Notes: generated from the sequence alone by a model not told the origin. A stretch of 64,000 nucleotides of DNA from an uncultured Dialister sp. (GCA_900314595.1 OMVW01000005.1:1-64000), one strand, 5' to 3'. Positions 42,750-51,405 are shown, counted from the first letter of the stretch. Translations and numbers: made by a program.

Positions 42750-43703
42750 TCAGAGGGTCAGTGCTCTTGCGAAGTGTTCTTTCAAAACTTTGATGGAATG
42801 CTGGAGCTCAGCATTTTCTTCATCGGTCAGATGGATTTCAATGATGTCTTCTACGCCGTCTTTGCCGACTTTGACAGGAACGGAGGCAAAGGAGTCTTCG
42901 ATGCCATACGGCCCATTGAGGTATACGGAGCAGGGCAGAATCTTGTGTTCATTATGGTAAATAGCACGAACCAGTTCTGCAGTAGCAGAAGTTACACCGA
43001 ATTCGGTGCAGCCCTTGGTCGTATTTTCGATGTAACCTTCTTCATGAACTTTCTTCAGGATGACATCCTTCGGATCCATATGGTAGAGATCCGGTTTTTC
43101 AGCCAGCAGTTCATCTACCGGTTTGCCTGCCACCTTGACGTGGCTCCAGGGAATCATGGAAGAATCGCCATGTTCGCCCATAAGGTAAGCGGTCAAGCTG
43201 CGGCGGTTCACTTTGAGCTGGTCGGCCAGCTGATACTGGAGACGTGCGGAATCAAGAGCCGTACCGGAGCCGATGATTTTCTGTTTCGGCCAGTCCAGTT
43301 TATACTGCAGGTATTCAGCAATGATATCGCAGGGGTTGGAAATGGAAATAATGATACCATCAAAGCCGGATTTGGCGATAAGCGGAATAAATTCCTTGCT
43401 GGTAGTGATAGCACCGTCCATCATATCCAGACGGGTCTGTCCCGGAAGTCTCGGTTTGCCGGACGCATTGATGAGGATATCTGCATCTTTCATATCGTCC
43501 ACGGTGCCTGCATAAGCTTCGAAATGATGAGGCTGGTAGCTGTTTGCGTCCATAAGGTCAAGGGATTCACCGACCGCTTTGTCATTATTTGTATCATAAA
43601 AAACCACTTCATCTGCCAGTCCCTGAATTGCGAACTGAAGTGCCAGATGGGAGCCTACGTTGCCGGCTCCGATGATACCGATTTTTCTTGTTTTGATTGC
43701 CAT
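42750..43703 (-). CDS. L-lactate/malate dehydrogenase family enzyme
   Basis: This NAD-dependent 2-hydroxyacid dehydrogenase has 317 residues. The N-terminal 'IGIIGAGNVGSHLA' binds NAD, and the catalytic 'GEHGDSSMIPWSHVKV' is of the lactate type. At the substrate-selecting loop, however, it reads 'GKPRLPGQTR' (Arg85) where lactate enzymes have 'NQKPGETR'. Arg at that place is the hallmark of malate dehydrogenases. It could therefore use oxaloacetate/malate, useful in a succinate-propionate pathway, or both. AAGGAGAG lies eight bases upstream. Promoter at 43810. Confidence 0.9.
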   Translation of the reverse strand: MAIKTRKIGIIGAGNVGSHLALQFAIQGLADEVVFYDTNNDKAVGESLDLMDANSYQPHHFEAYAGTVDDMKDADILINASGKPRLPGQTRLDMMDGAITTSKEFIPLIAKSGFDGIIISISNPCDIIAEYLQYKLDWPKQKIIGSGTALDSARLQYQLADQLKVNRRSLTAYLMGEHGDSSMIPWSHVKVAGKPVDELLAEKPDLYHMDPKDVILKKVHEEGYIENTTKGCTEFGVTSATAELVRAIYHNEHKILPCSVYLNGPYGIEDSFASVPVKVGKDGVEDIIEIHLTDEENAELQHSIKVLKEHFARALTL

Positions 43704-43809
43704 GTTACTACTCTCCTTAGATTTCCCATTTTACGCAGCTTCTATTCTTCTATCTTGCAATGCGGATGTGTGCGTAAGTGTGCCGTATCTTCAAGATAAC
43801 GGTAAAAAC

Positions 43810-43838
43810 ATTATACACCCTTATCCATAGAGTGTACA
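43810..43838 (-). promoter_or_regulatory. Promoter of the dehydrogenase gene
   Basis: TGTACA, 17 bases and TATAAT lie on the minus strand, about 110 bases before the start codon. Confidence 0.68.
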
Positions 43839-43879
43839 GTACCAGGGACATTTCTCCGATTTTCGTCTTTGCTAAGGGC

Positions 43880-43908
43880 TTGACAGTAAACGTTACAGGG
43901 ACTATAAT
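43880..43908 (+). promoter_or_regulatory. Consensus promoter of the serine operon
   Basis: TTGACA, exactly 17 bases and TATAAT form a perfect promoter, immediately before the T-box leader. Confidence 0.93.
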
Positions 43909-44101
43909 CCAATCATATGAAGAACGATGATGAAGAAGGGATAATGATTCTCGTCCAGAGAGGCAGCGGCCGGTGTGAGCTGCCGGAGCATGATTATCTT
44001 TCCACTTCGGAGCTGAAGATGATGAGTCTTCCGGGTAAGCCCGATACAGCAGATCAAAGATGGCCGGAAGGCAATTTGGGTGGTATCGCGGGTGCTCTCG
44101 T

Positions 44102-44128
44102 CCCTTACAGGATGAAGGGCTTTTTTTA
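44102..44128 (+). terminator. First T-box terminator (serine leader)
   Basis: CCCTT/AAGGG around ACAGGATG, extended by flanking G-C pairs, is followed by seven T residues. It is weaker than the second terminator. Confidence 0.7.
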
Positions 44129-44167
44129 TAGATACTCCCCCGGCTAAATTGGGTGGCACCGCGAGAA

Positions 44168-44204
44168 AGAGAAGCTCGTCCCATGGGACGCTTCTCTTTT
44201 TGTT
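44168..44204 (+). terminator. Second T-box terminator (serine leader)
   Basis: AGAGAAGC.CGTCCC pairs with GGGACG.CTTCTCT around AT and is followed by TTTTTG, 18 bases before the serC start. Confidence 0.9.
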
Positions 44205-44221
44205 GTTTTCAGGAGGGCAAA

Positions 44222-45292
44222 ATGAAAAGGGTATTTAATTTTAATGCAGGACCTTCACCAATGCCGCTGGAAGTTCTGGAAGGAATGAAAGAAGATCTCA
44301 CCAATTTTAAAAATACAGGCATGGGCATTACGGAAATTTCCCATCGTTCCAAAGAATTCCAGGACATGCTTGATGAAACGAAGGCACTTCTCCGCCAGCT
44401 GATGAATCTTTCTGATGATTATGAAATCGTCTTCATCCAGGGCGGCGGGACCATGCAGTTCCTCATGACCGGTTATAATTTCCTCCACACCCGCGCCGCT
44501 TATGCGGATACGGGCGTATGGGCCCACAAGGCAAGAAATTCTGCAGCCTTCTTCGGCGAAGTATATAATGCGAACTCGGCAGAAGATAAAAATTATTCCT
44601 ACATCCCCGATACCTGTGAAATCAGACCGGATACTGATTATCTTTATATCTGCGCCAATAATACCATTTACGGTACAGAATACTGGAAATTCCCGGAAGT
44701 GGATGTCCCGCTCATTGCGGATATGTCTTCCGACATTCTTTCCAGAAAGATTGATTTCAACCGATTCGATATGATCTGGGCAGGCATCCAGAAAAACCTG
44801 GGCGCTGCCGGTGTGGCTCTTGCCATCATCAAAAAAGACCTGCTTGCCAAAGCGCGTACCGACATTCCGGAATTCCTGCAGTACAATATTTTCGTGAAAA
44901 AGGATTCCACCTACAATACACCGCCGGTTTTCTGCATTTATTCTTTAAACCGCATGCTTCACTGGATCAAGAATATGGGCGGCCTTACTGCCATTGAAGA
45001 ACGAAACAAGGTAAAGGCAAAGCTCATTTACGATGTAATCGATGAAAGCGATGGTTTCTACAAAGGCCATGCAGAAAAAGCCTCCAGAAGCCGCATGAAT
45101 GTCACTTTCAATCTGGCTAATGCAGATATGGAAAAAGATTTCGTGGCTAAAGCAAAAGAAAATGATTTCATCGGTGTCAAAGGCCATCGTCTGGTAGGCG
45201 GACTCCGGGTATCCCTGTACAATGCGGTTACTCCGGAAGCGGCAGAAACACTGGCCGAATTTATGAAAGAATATGAAAGAGTCAACGGTTAA
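44222..45292 (+). CDS. serC: Phosphoserine aminotransferase
   Basis: This is the second step of serine synthesis: 3-phosphohydroxypyruvate plus glutamate to phosphoserine, with PLP. It has 356 residues. 'FNFNAGPSPMPLEVLE' is the N-terminal signature, and 'WAGIQKNLGAAGVALAI' holds the PLP lysine. AGGAGG lies five bases before ATG 44222; the longer upstream frame runs through the T-box terminator and is not used. First gene of serC-serA-phosphatase. Confidence 0.96.
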   Translation: MKRVFNFNAGPSPMPLEVLEGMKEDLTNFKNTGMGITEISHRSKEFQDMLDETKALLRQLMNLSDDYEIVFIQGGGTMQFLMTGYNFLHTRAAYADTGVWAHKARNSAAFFGEVYNANSAEDKNYSYIPDTCEIRPDTDYLYICANNTIYGTEYWKFPEVDVPLIADMSSDILSRKIDFNRFDMIWAGIQKNLGAAGVALAIIKKDLLAKARTDIPEFLQYNIFVKKDSTYNTPPVFCIYSLNRMLHWIKNMGGLTAIEERNKVKAKLIYDVIDESDGFYKGHAEKASRSRMNVTFNLANADMEKDFVAKAKENDFIGVKGHRLVGGLRVSLYNAVTPEAAETLAEFMKEYERVNG

Positions 45293-45324
45293 TAATATAT
45301 TTCTATATTATATAGGAGGAAATT

Positions 45325-46914
45325 ATGTTTAGAATTTTTATTACTGCAGACGTTGCCAAAGAAGCAAAGGAAATCCTGGAAAAGGAATTCATCGTAGACA
45401 TCCGTCCGAACATGAAGGAAGATGAACTTTGCGAAGCCATTAAAGATTATGATGCCATTATCACCAGAAGCCAGACAAAAATTACTAAAAAAGTCATCGA
45501 TGCAGCCAGAAACCTGAAGGTCATCGGCCGTGCAGGTGTAGGCATCGATGGAATCGATATCCCGGAAGCTACCAAGAAAGGGATTACCGTAGTCAATACG
45601 CCGGAATCCAATACCATTGCCGCCTGTGAACACACCATTGCCCTCATGCTCTCCATGACCCGTCATATTCCACAGGCTCATCAGTCCATTATGGAAGGCC
45701 GCTGGGACCGGAAGTCCTTTACAGGTATCCAGCTTCTGAATAAAACCGTCGGCATTATCGGTGTAGGCCGTGTAGGTTCCAACGTGGCAAAACGCCTTCA
45801 GGCATTCAATATGAAAACCATCGGCTACGACCCCTATATTTCCCTGGAAAGAGGCAAACAGCTGGGAGTCGAACTTGTCGATCTGGATACCCTCCTCAAG
45901 GAATCTGACTACATCACCCTCCATACGCCGCTGACTGATGAAACCCGCGGAATGATCGGTGCAAAAGAAATTGCAAAGATGAAAGACGGTGTACGTATCG
46001 TCAACGCATCCCGCGGTGCAGTTATGGATATCTATGCCCTTGCTGATGCACTAAAGAGCGGAAAAGTGGCAGGAGCCGGCATCGATGTATGGGCCAATGA
46101 ACCGCTGAAGCCGGAAGACAACCCGTTCCTCGGCATGACCAATGTCGCTCTCACCCCGCACCTTGGCGCTTCCACGAAAGAAGCGCAGGCCGGTGTCGCT
46201 ACCGATGTGGCTGTAGGCGTTGCCCAGGCACTCCATGGTGAACCCGTGGCTACTGCGGTCAATGCTTCCCCGATTACAAAAGCCACTCTTACCGTTATCG
46301 CTCCTTACTTCGACCTCTGCGAACGTATGGGAAATATTGGCATCGATCTGGCCGGCGGCCGTATTTCCACTGTCAATGTAGAATACACGGGTGAACTTGC
46401 CGAAACAGAAACCGCTCCTCTGACCACGGCAGTTCTGAAAGGACTTCTCACACCGATTCTCCAGCAGACTGTCAATTTCGTTAATGCAAGAGGCATTGCG
46501 GAAGAACGTCATATGGACGTCCGTGAAGTAAAAGCAAAGAAAGGCCATTATTTCACCAATACCATTTCCCTGACTATCGATACCGATAAAGGCACTCACC
46601 GCATCACTGGTTCTCTCTTCGACCGCAAGGAAGCAAAAATCGTATCCATCGATCATTTCCGCGTAGATATCGAACCGAAAGGCTGCATCATCATTGCGCC
46701 GCATGAAGATAAACCGGGCATGATCGGCCAGGTCGCTTCCGTTCTGGGCAAGGCACAAATCAATATCAACGGTATGCAGGTAGGCGCTTCTCCTGAAGAA
46801 GGCACCAACGTTATGGTTGTTGCCGTAGATAAGGATATCCCGTCTGCCATCATTCCGGCCCTCATGAATATCGAAGGCATTCATGATGTAAAAGTCATTC
46901 ACTGCGAACATTAA
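45325..46914 (+). CDS. serA: D-3-phosphoglycerate dehydrogenase
   Basis: This is the first step of serine synthesis: 3-phosphoglycerate to 3-phosphohydroxypyruvate, with NAD. It has 529 residues, the long form: substrate domain, NAD domain with 'GIIGVGRVGSNVAKRL', catalytic His in 'LTPHLGASTKEAQ', an intervening ASB-like domain (about 325-450), and a C-terminal ACT domain (about 455-529, 'DKPGMIGQVASVLGKAQINI' in pieces) that usually binds serine for feedback. Ribosome site AGGAGG. It lies 32 bases after serC. Confidence 0.96.
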   Translation: MFRIFITADVAKEAKEILEKEFIVDIRPNMKEDELCEAIKDYDAIITRSQTKITKKVIDAARNLKVIGRAGVGIDGIDIPEATKKGITVVNTPESNTIAACEHTIALMLSMTRHIPQAHQSIMEGRWDRKSFTGIQLLNKTVGIIGVGRVGSNVAKRLQAFNMKTIGYDPYISLERGKQLGVELVDLDTLLKESDYITLHTPLTDETRGMIGAKEIAKMKDGVRIVNASRGAVMDIYALADALKSGKVAGAGIDVWANEPLKPEDNPFLGMTNVALTPHLGASTKEAQAGVATDVAVGVAQALHGEPVATAVNASPITKATLTVIAPYFDLCERMGNIGIDLAGGRISTVNVEYTGELAETETAPLTTAVLKGLLTPILQQTVNFVNARGIAEERHMDVREVKAKKGHYFTNTISLTIDTDKGTHRITGSLFDRKEAKIVSIDHFRVDIEPKGCIIIAPHEDKPGMIGQVASVLGKAQININGMQVGASPEEGTNVMVVAVDKDIPSAIIPALMNIEGIHDVKVIHCEH

Positions 46915-46923
46915 GGAGTCCAT

Positions 46924-47562
46924 ATGATACGCATCATTCTTCTTCGTCACGGAGAAACTACCTGGAATATCGAAGGCCGTTATCAGGGCCAGGAGGACAC
47001 ACCCCTTTCTGCCCGCGGCATTGAACAGGGAAAGAAGGCAGCCCTGGCGCTGAAGGACGTGCCCATTAACCGGGCCGTCTCCTCCCCTCTTTCCCGTTCC
47101 TACGATACCTGCCGTATGGCTGCCGATTATCACGGACTGACCGTTGAAAAGGACCCGAGAATCACGGAAATTTCCCACGGCAAATGGGAAGGCATCCATG
47201 CGGATGAGATTGAAGCGCTCTATCCCACTGAATTTCATCTCTGGCATACGCACCCCGAGCAGGTACAGATGCCGGAAGGTGAAAATCTGGAAGATGTTAG
47301 GAAGCGCTGCCGGGAGGCTTTTGATGATTATGCAAAGAAATATGGCGGAGAGACAATACTCGTAGCTGCCCACGATGCCGTGAACAAGGCCATTATCTGC
47401 GATCTTCTGGGACTTGACATGAGTCATTTCTGGCAGATCAAACAGGACAACTGCTGCATCAATGTACTGGAATGTGACAGGGGCATCTGGCGCATCGTCA
47501 GCCTGAACAATACAGCTCATCTGGGATACCTGGTCAGCGGTATTGAGCAGAAAGGGCTGTAA
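46924..47562 (+). CDS. Histidine phosphatase family protein, probable phosphoserine phosphatase
   Basis: It has 212 residues of the phosphoglycerate mutase-like superfamily: 'LLRHGETTWNIEGRYQGQ' with the phosphorylated His9, 'SSPLSRSYDTC', and a second His in 'VAAHDAVNKA'. Metal-independent phosphoserine phosphatases of this fold are known in bacteria that lack SerB. Its place nine bases after serA under the serine T-box strongly suggests it does the third step, giving a full serine pathway. Sequence alone does not exclude a mutase or general phosphatase. Confidence 0.82.
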   Translation: MIRIILLRHGETTWNIEGRYQGQEDTPLSARGIEQGKKAALALKDVPINRAVSSPLSRSYDTCRMAADYHGLTVEKDPRITEISHGKWEGIHADEIEALYPTEFHLWHTHPEQVQMPEGENLEDVRKRCREAFDDYAKKYGGETILVAAHDAVNKAIICDLLGLDMSHFWQIKQDNCCINVLECDRGIWRIVSLNNTAHLGYLVSGIEQKGL

Positions 47563-47563
47563 G

Positions 47564-47598
47564 AGCCGTTAGCTGTCAGCTCATCAGACATTAGTAAG
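47564..47598 (+). repeat. Heptanucleotide-period repeat (AGCCGTT/AGCTGTC type), left
   Basis: Right after the phosphatase stop it reads AGCCGTT, AGCTGTC, AGCTCAT, CAGACAT, TAGTAAG. The same words occur inverted at 47711-47732, across the terminator. Confidence 0.68.
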
Positions 47599-47634
47599 AG
47601 ACGGCAGAATTGCAGATTCAATTTTCCTCAAATC

Positions 47635-47675
47635 AAAAAGAGTCGTAATCAGTTTCCTGATTTACGACTCTTTTA
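47635..47675. terminator. Bidirectional terminator between the serine operon and the TPR gene
   Basis: The stem AAAAGAGTCGTAA..CAG with its complement has A and T runs at both ends. Confidence 0.9.
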
Positions 47676-47710
47676 TTTTGGGGAAAACGCAATTGGCCAA
47701 AAGTTTCGTC

Positions 47711-47732
47711 TTCTACTGCTAACGGCTGACAG
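47711..47732 (-). repeat. Heptanucleotide-period repeat (AGCTGTC/AGCCGTT type), right
   Basis: On the minus strand, overlapping and following the TPR gene stop, it reads AGCTGTC, AGCCGTT, AGCAGTA. It shares a 15-base word with the repeat after glyS. Confidence 0.68.
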
Positions 47733-48866
47733 CTATTTCTTAAACTTAGCCGCTCTTTCTTCGTCTCTCGTTGCCGCAGCCTCTTTCCCCATAATCCTTC
47801 TCGCCCGGGCGCGGAATTCGTATCCTTCCCTGTATTCTTCCTGTTCAATGGACTTCGTGAAATATTTTTCTGCCTCTTTATAGTTTCCCACATTCATATA
47901 CATCTGGCCGATGCTGTCATACACCGCATGGAAATCATTTTTATTTTTCGCCAGGGACACTGACTTTTCATAATCTGCTCTGGCCTTGTCATACTTCTTA
48001 AGGTCCCGCCAGCATTCACCCCGGTTATTATAGTCCATGCTGTTATCCCGCTTTTTCAAAGCCTTCGTCAGATCTTCAATCCCTTTTTCCGGCCGTCCGG
48101 TAAGAGCATAGACGAGGCCTCTTGCAGAATAAACCTCTGCATTGTCTTTGTCCTGCTTTTCTGCACGGTTCAGGAATTCAAGGGCCATATCCATTTCCCC
48201 CGCCTGCTGGGCGCAGATGCCGGCCGCGAGGAAATTCCCCTGATGGGCGGATACGTATGCCATTCCCCTGGATATGACTTTCTGAGCCTTTTCCCTGTTT
48301 CCCTGAAGTTCATAGACATGGGCTTCGGCACGGTATGCCTCCGGATCAAAAGGATTCTGTCCCTGGGCAAGCCTGGCATTACCCAGCGCTTCCCCTATAT
48401 TTCCGAGATCAGCATAAACATAGGAAAGTCCCGTATAGATGGAAGAACGGAGTGGCGGAAAAGAAGGATTCATGGCAAGGGCACTTTCATAATCAGCCAG
48501 TGCCGGATCATATTTCTTCATATGATAGTAAATGATTCCCCGCTCCATAAGAAGGGATGGGTCTGCCGGTGACAGTTCAATAGCTTTCCCTATATCCGCA
48601 AGAGCCGGCTTCATCCGGTGCATCATGGAATAAATGGTGCTTCGTTCTTCATAAACGGAAGCTTTCCCGGGATACAGTTCCACCAGATCTGTGGCGATAG
48701 CAAGAGCCCTTTTGTAATTGCCATGTGCCATGGCCCCTTCCAGGGTCGTTTCCTCCGCCTGAATGTTTTTCTCTGAAGACTGCGGTCCTTCGGCACAGAT
48801 TTCTCCTGATGCATAGAAGGAAAGCGCAGCCCCCAGAAGGAGCGCCGCTTTCAATAATCGATTCAT
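47733..48866 (-). CDS. Exported tetratricopeptide-repeat protein
   Basis: It has 377 residues: a signal peptide ('LLKAALLLGAALSFYASGEICA') and about eight TPR units (for example 'SLLMERGIIYYHMKKYDPAL', 'YNNRGECWRDLKKYDKARAD'). TPR solenoids hold protein partners; an envelope assembly or scaffold role is possible. It follows the unknown exported protein at 48875 by eight bases, so the two probably act together. No further function can be given. Confidence 0.84.
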   Translation of the reverse strand: MNRLLKAALLLGAALSFYASGEICAEGPQSSEKNIQAEETTLEGAMAHGNYKRALAIATDLVELYPGKASVYEERSTIYSMMHRMKPALADIGKAIELSPADPSLLMERGIIYYHMKKYDPALADYESALAMNPSFPPLRSSIYTGLSYVYADLGNIGEALGNARLAQGQNPFDPEAYRAEAHVYELQGNREKAQKVISRGMAYVSAHQGNFLAAGICAQQAGEMDMALEFLNRAEKQDKDNAEVYSARGLVYALTGRPEKGIEDLTKALKKRDNSMDYNNRGECWRDLKKYDKARADYEKSVSLAKNKNDFHAVYDSIGQMYMNVGNYKEAEKYFTKSIEQEEYREGYEFRARARRIMGKEAAATRDEERAAKFKK

Positions 48867-48874
48867 GGCTCCCC

Positions 48875-49492
48875 CTAATTCTTCATGACTGCCTTTGGTG
48901 TATCATCCTTTGTATCTTCTGTCAGAGATTTGGAGACATCGGTCGGTACGCGGCGGTACGGGAATGTCTTATACACTTTTTTCATCAGATCATCCATGAT
49001 GTAGGTGGTACGGACAAAGCCTTCGTCTTCCGTGTCGAAATAAGTGCCCCGGTCATCGCGGACAGTCCCTTCTTCTTTCTTGTAGGAATAAATATCCACG
49101 ATAGCTCTTGTCTGCACAATAGCATCTCCATCATCAAAAAGGAAGCGGTGGAAAATCCACTGATGCCACTGAAGAGTCGGCATAATCACGATATCCGCCC
49201 CTGATTTCTCTGCAATATCCGGCAGCGAAGACGGAGAAACGGCCATGCCGGCATAGTCCGAAGCATTCAGCGTCCTGTAATAGGGATACCGGAAGATCTG
49301 TCTCATTTCACGGTTCAGGATAGCTGCTGCAGAATCACTGCCCGTATAACGCGTGGGAAGAAGGACAACCGTCCGGGTATTATCGAAATATCCAAGTTTC
49401 CTGTTCATTTCCTGTTTGTCGGCCGCCTCTGCCAGGAAGACAAGAGAAAGCGCCATAAGAAAGGCCATCAGAAAAGATATGATTTTTTTCAT
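48875..49492 (-). CDS. Exported protein of unknown function
   Basis: It has 205 residues: a clear signal peptide ('FLMAFLMALSLVFLAEAA') and an alpha/beta body with 'TRTVVLLPTRYTGSDSAAAI', 'ADIVIMPTLQWHQW' and a beta-rich 'AIVQTRAIVDIYSYKK'. This pattern (a hydrophobic strand 'VVLLPT', then a region asking for 'IVIMP') recalls small periplasmic nucleotide- or protein-binding folds such as CsgG/TolB N-terminal domains, but no family is recognised with confidence. It is the first gene of a two-gene operon with the TPR protein. Confidence 0.75.
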   Translation of the reverse strand: MKKIISFLMAFLMALSLVFLAEAADKQEMNRKLGYFDNTRTVVLLPTRYTGSDSAAAILNREMRQIFRYPYYRTLNASDYAGMAVSPSSLPDIAEKSGADIVIMPTLQWHQWIFHRFLFDDGDAIVQTRAIVDIYSYKKEEGTVRDDRGTYFDTEDEGFVRTTYIMDDLMKKVYKTFPYRRVPTDVSKSLTEDTKDDTPKAVMKN

Positions 49493-49598
49493 AGAAACCT
49501 CCTGTTAAATTCTTTGATTATTTCCATTTTACCACGATTTCAATCATTCGTAATGGACCGTTAGTCAAAAATATTTCATCATAAAATCCAATTCATTC

Positions 49599-49626
49599 AA
49601 AAAAGAGGCATGAAAGCCTCTTTTTC
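49599..49626. terminator. Bidirectional terminator after the LysR gene
   Basis: The stem AAAAAAGAGGC/GCCTCTTTTT encloses ATGAAA. Confidence 0.88.
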
Positions 49627-49655
49627 TACTGTCGGTATTCAAAATCCATCCTTGT

Positions 49656-50522
49656 TTATACTTTGAAATAATCCCTTACATAATCTACAAACATCTTCAC
49701 CGGGGTAGACTGCAGCATAGCCTGTTTGTAAATCAGATGAATCGGCCGGCAGACCGGACGTTTCTGTTTATCAAAAATCAATTCACGGTTCACCTGGGGT
49801 TCGCACTTGGGAAGCAGATCCGCCGGAATCAGGGAATGCCCAAGTCCTTTATTTACGATTTCCACACAGGTCAGGCAATCGGAAACGGTAAGCATGAAAT
49901 GGGGAGAATCGGTGAAATTCTGCCTCCACCAGCGGGTACGCAGCTCATCGAGGGATGGGTCGCTGCGATAACGGATAGACGGCTGCTCGGGAAGGGTAGC
50001 ATAATCGATTTTATTGGCAGAAATCAGATAAAGCGGCGCATCCTCCAGAAGAATATCCGCATCCGGCCATTCCTGAGAGCCTCGAACGATGGCCAGATGA
50101 ATATCTTCTTTTTTCACCAGTTTCACCAAACGGTCACTGGTATCGGTAGTCAGGGAAATTTCAATATCACTGTACTTATCCACAAATCCCTTCAGGATTG
50201 CCGGCATGTGGGACTGTGCGAAGGACTGGCTGGCACCGATGCGGAGCACCCCGGAGATGGAATTTGGTTCATGGGTGACATAGTTCTTCATATCCTGGTA
50301 CTGCTGCAGCTCTTTTTCGGCAAAGGAAAAGAGGCGATTCCCTGCATCCGTGAAATGGACACCTTTGTTGGTCCGGATAAAAAGAGGGCAGCCGATTTCC
50401 TTTTCCATCTGGCTCAGACGGTAAGTCAGGGACGGCTGGGTCATGAAAAGCCGCTTGGCTACTTTGTTGATGCTTCGTTCTTCGCGAAGGTAAATGAGGA
50501 TTTTCCAATCGGTATTATTCAT
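49656..50522 (-). CDS. LysR family transcriptional regulator
   Basis: It has 288 residues. The N-terminal winged helix reads 'WKILIYLREERSINKVAKRLFMTQPSLTYRLSQME' (in short: 'SINKVAKRLFMTQPSLT'), and the rest is a two-lobed co-inducer domain beginning 'GVLRIGASQSF'. Such proteins sense a small molecule and control a nearby or divergent gene, but no divergent partner within reach is evident (the plus strand to its right has no gene). Target unknown. Confidence 0.92.
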   Translation of the reverse strand: MNNTDWKILIYLREERSINKVAKRLFMTQPSLTYRLSQMEKEIGCPLFIRTNKGVHFTDAGNRLFSFAEKELQQYQDMKNYVTHEPNSISGVLRIGASQSFAQSHMPAILKGFVDKYSDIEISLTTDTSDRLVKLVKKEDIHLAIVRGSQEWPDADILLEDAPLYLISANKIDYATLPEQPSIRYRSDPSLDELRTRWWRQNFTDSPHFMLTVSDCLTCVEIVNKGLGHSLIPADLLPKCEPQVNRELIFDKQKRPVCRPIHLIYKQAMLQSTPVKMFVDYVRDYFKV

Positions 50523-50736
50523 TGAAATTACCCCTTGGGAATGAACATAAAACGATTTCTGTCTAAACTGTTGATATAAAATTATTTTATTAGATTATAC
50601 CATATTTTGCAAGCCATCTGTAAAGAATTTTAAAAAATATGAGCTCCCTGCAAAAATTTTCTTTGATAGAATTTCTTTTCACAGAATATAGATGTACGCA
50701 GGGACACTCATTCCATTCCCTCTTATGAACCTCTTC

Positions 50737-51393
50737 CTACATAAATTCTTTAGGAAATCGTTCAAGCTCTTTTTTTCTATCCTTGTAATCAGGAAGCCAG
50801 TGCGCCATAAGCGCATGAAAACGGGGCCCGTGCCCCGGCTCAAGCAGGTGATTGAGTTCATGAACCACTACGGATTCAATGCAGCTTTCAGGTTTTGTAA
50901 ACAGGTCAAGCGAAAAAGAAATATCATGAGTCCTTATATTGCAGCTGCCCCAGCGGCTTTTCATGACACGTATGGTGATTTTTCCCGGTTTCACTTTCAT
51001 AACAGGCGACCAGTAAGAAATCATTTCTTTTAAAACCGGTAAAAGCCATGTTCTGGCAAGTTCCTTATACAGCTTTTCCCTGTTGGTGACCTCCGAATGC
51101 ACATACATTTCCACTGAGTCTTTTCGCAGTGCCCCTCCGTTACGGCTGCCGCCGTAAACATGAAGGACAAATTCTTTTCCGAAAACGAAATGCTTTTCAC
51201 CGGAGACATAGGTATACCGGACAGGAAGCGGCGTCTTCTCAAGGGCCTTTTCTATCCAGTCCCGTTTCTTTTCAGCAAATTCCCGGATCGCCTTATCAGG
51301 CATGCGCAGAGGAGCTGTCAGTATTACCTGCCGGTCTCTGGTAATACGCAGATATATATTCTTAATCCGTTTCCGTACGACAATGATTTCCAA
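50737..51393 (-). CDS. YgjP-like zinc metallopeptidase (DUF45)
   Basis: It has 218 residues from the TTG at 51393, which lies five bases after AGGAGG; the ATG at 51444 would sit before the ftsY terminator hairpin and is unlikely. The zinc site is 'VVVHELNHLLEPGHGPRF' (HExxH variant HELNH with a later His), and 'ITIRVMKSRWGSC' is the family motif. Proteins of this family (UPF/DUF45, SprT/WLM-like) are found beside DNA repair or restriction genes in many bacteria, but their substrates are little known. Confidence 0.86.
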   Translation of the reverse strand: MEIIVVRKRIKNIYLRITRDRQVILTAPLRMPDKAIREFAEKKRDWIEKALEKTPLPVRYTYVSGEKHFVFGKEFVLHVYGGSRNGGALRKDSVEMYVHSEVTNREKLYKELARTWLLPVLKEMISYWSPVMKVKPGKITIRVMKSRWGSCNIRTHDISFSLDLFTKPESCIESVVVHELNHLLEPGHGPRFHALMAHWLPDYKDRKKELERFPKEFM

Positions 51394-51405
51394 TATTTCC
51401 TCCTG

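Larger units (their letters stand above)
43915..44204 (+). promoter_or_regulatory. T-box leader with two consecutive antiterminator/terminator modules
   Basis: A single Stem I-like region (about 43925-44070, with GGCAGC/GCTGCC, GGGATAAT/ATTATC and CCGGTGTGAGC) is followed by a first T-box core TGGGTGGTATCGCGG (44077-44091) and terminator (44102-44128). Only 21 bases later comes a second core, TGGGTGGCACCGCGA (44150-44164), with a very stable terminator (44168-44203). The second module has no room for its own Stem I. Control by uncharged tRNA-Ser is inferred from serC-serA downstream; the specifier was not fixed by eye. Confidence 0.85.

Noticed and set aside
44129..44204. A second, complete T-box riboswitch for serC
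   Set aside because: Only 21 bases separate the first terminator and the second core, so there is no space for a second Stem I.
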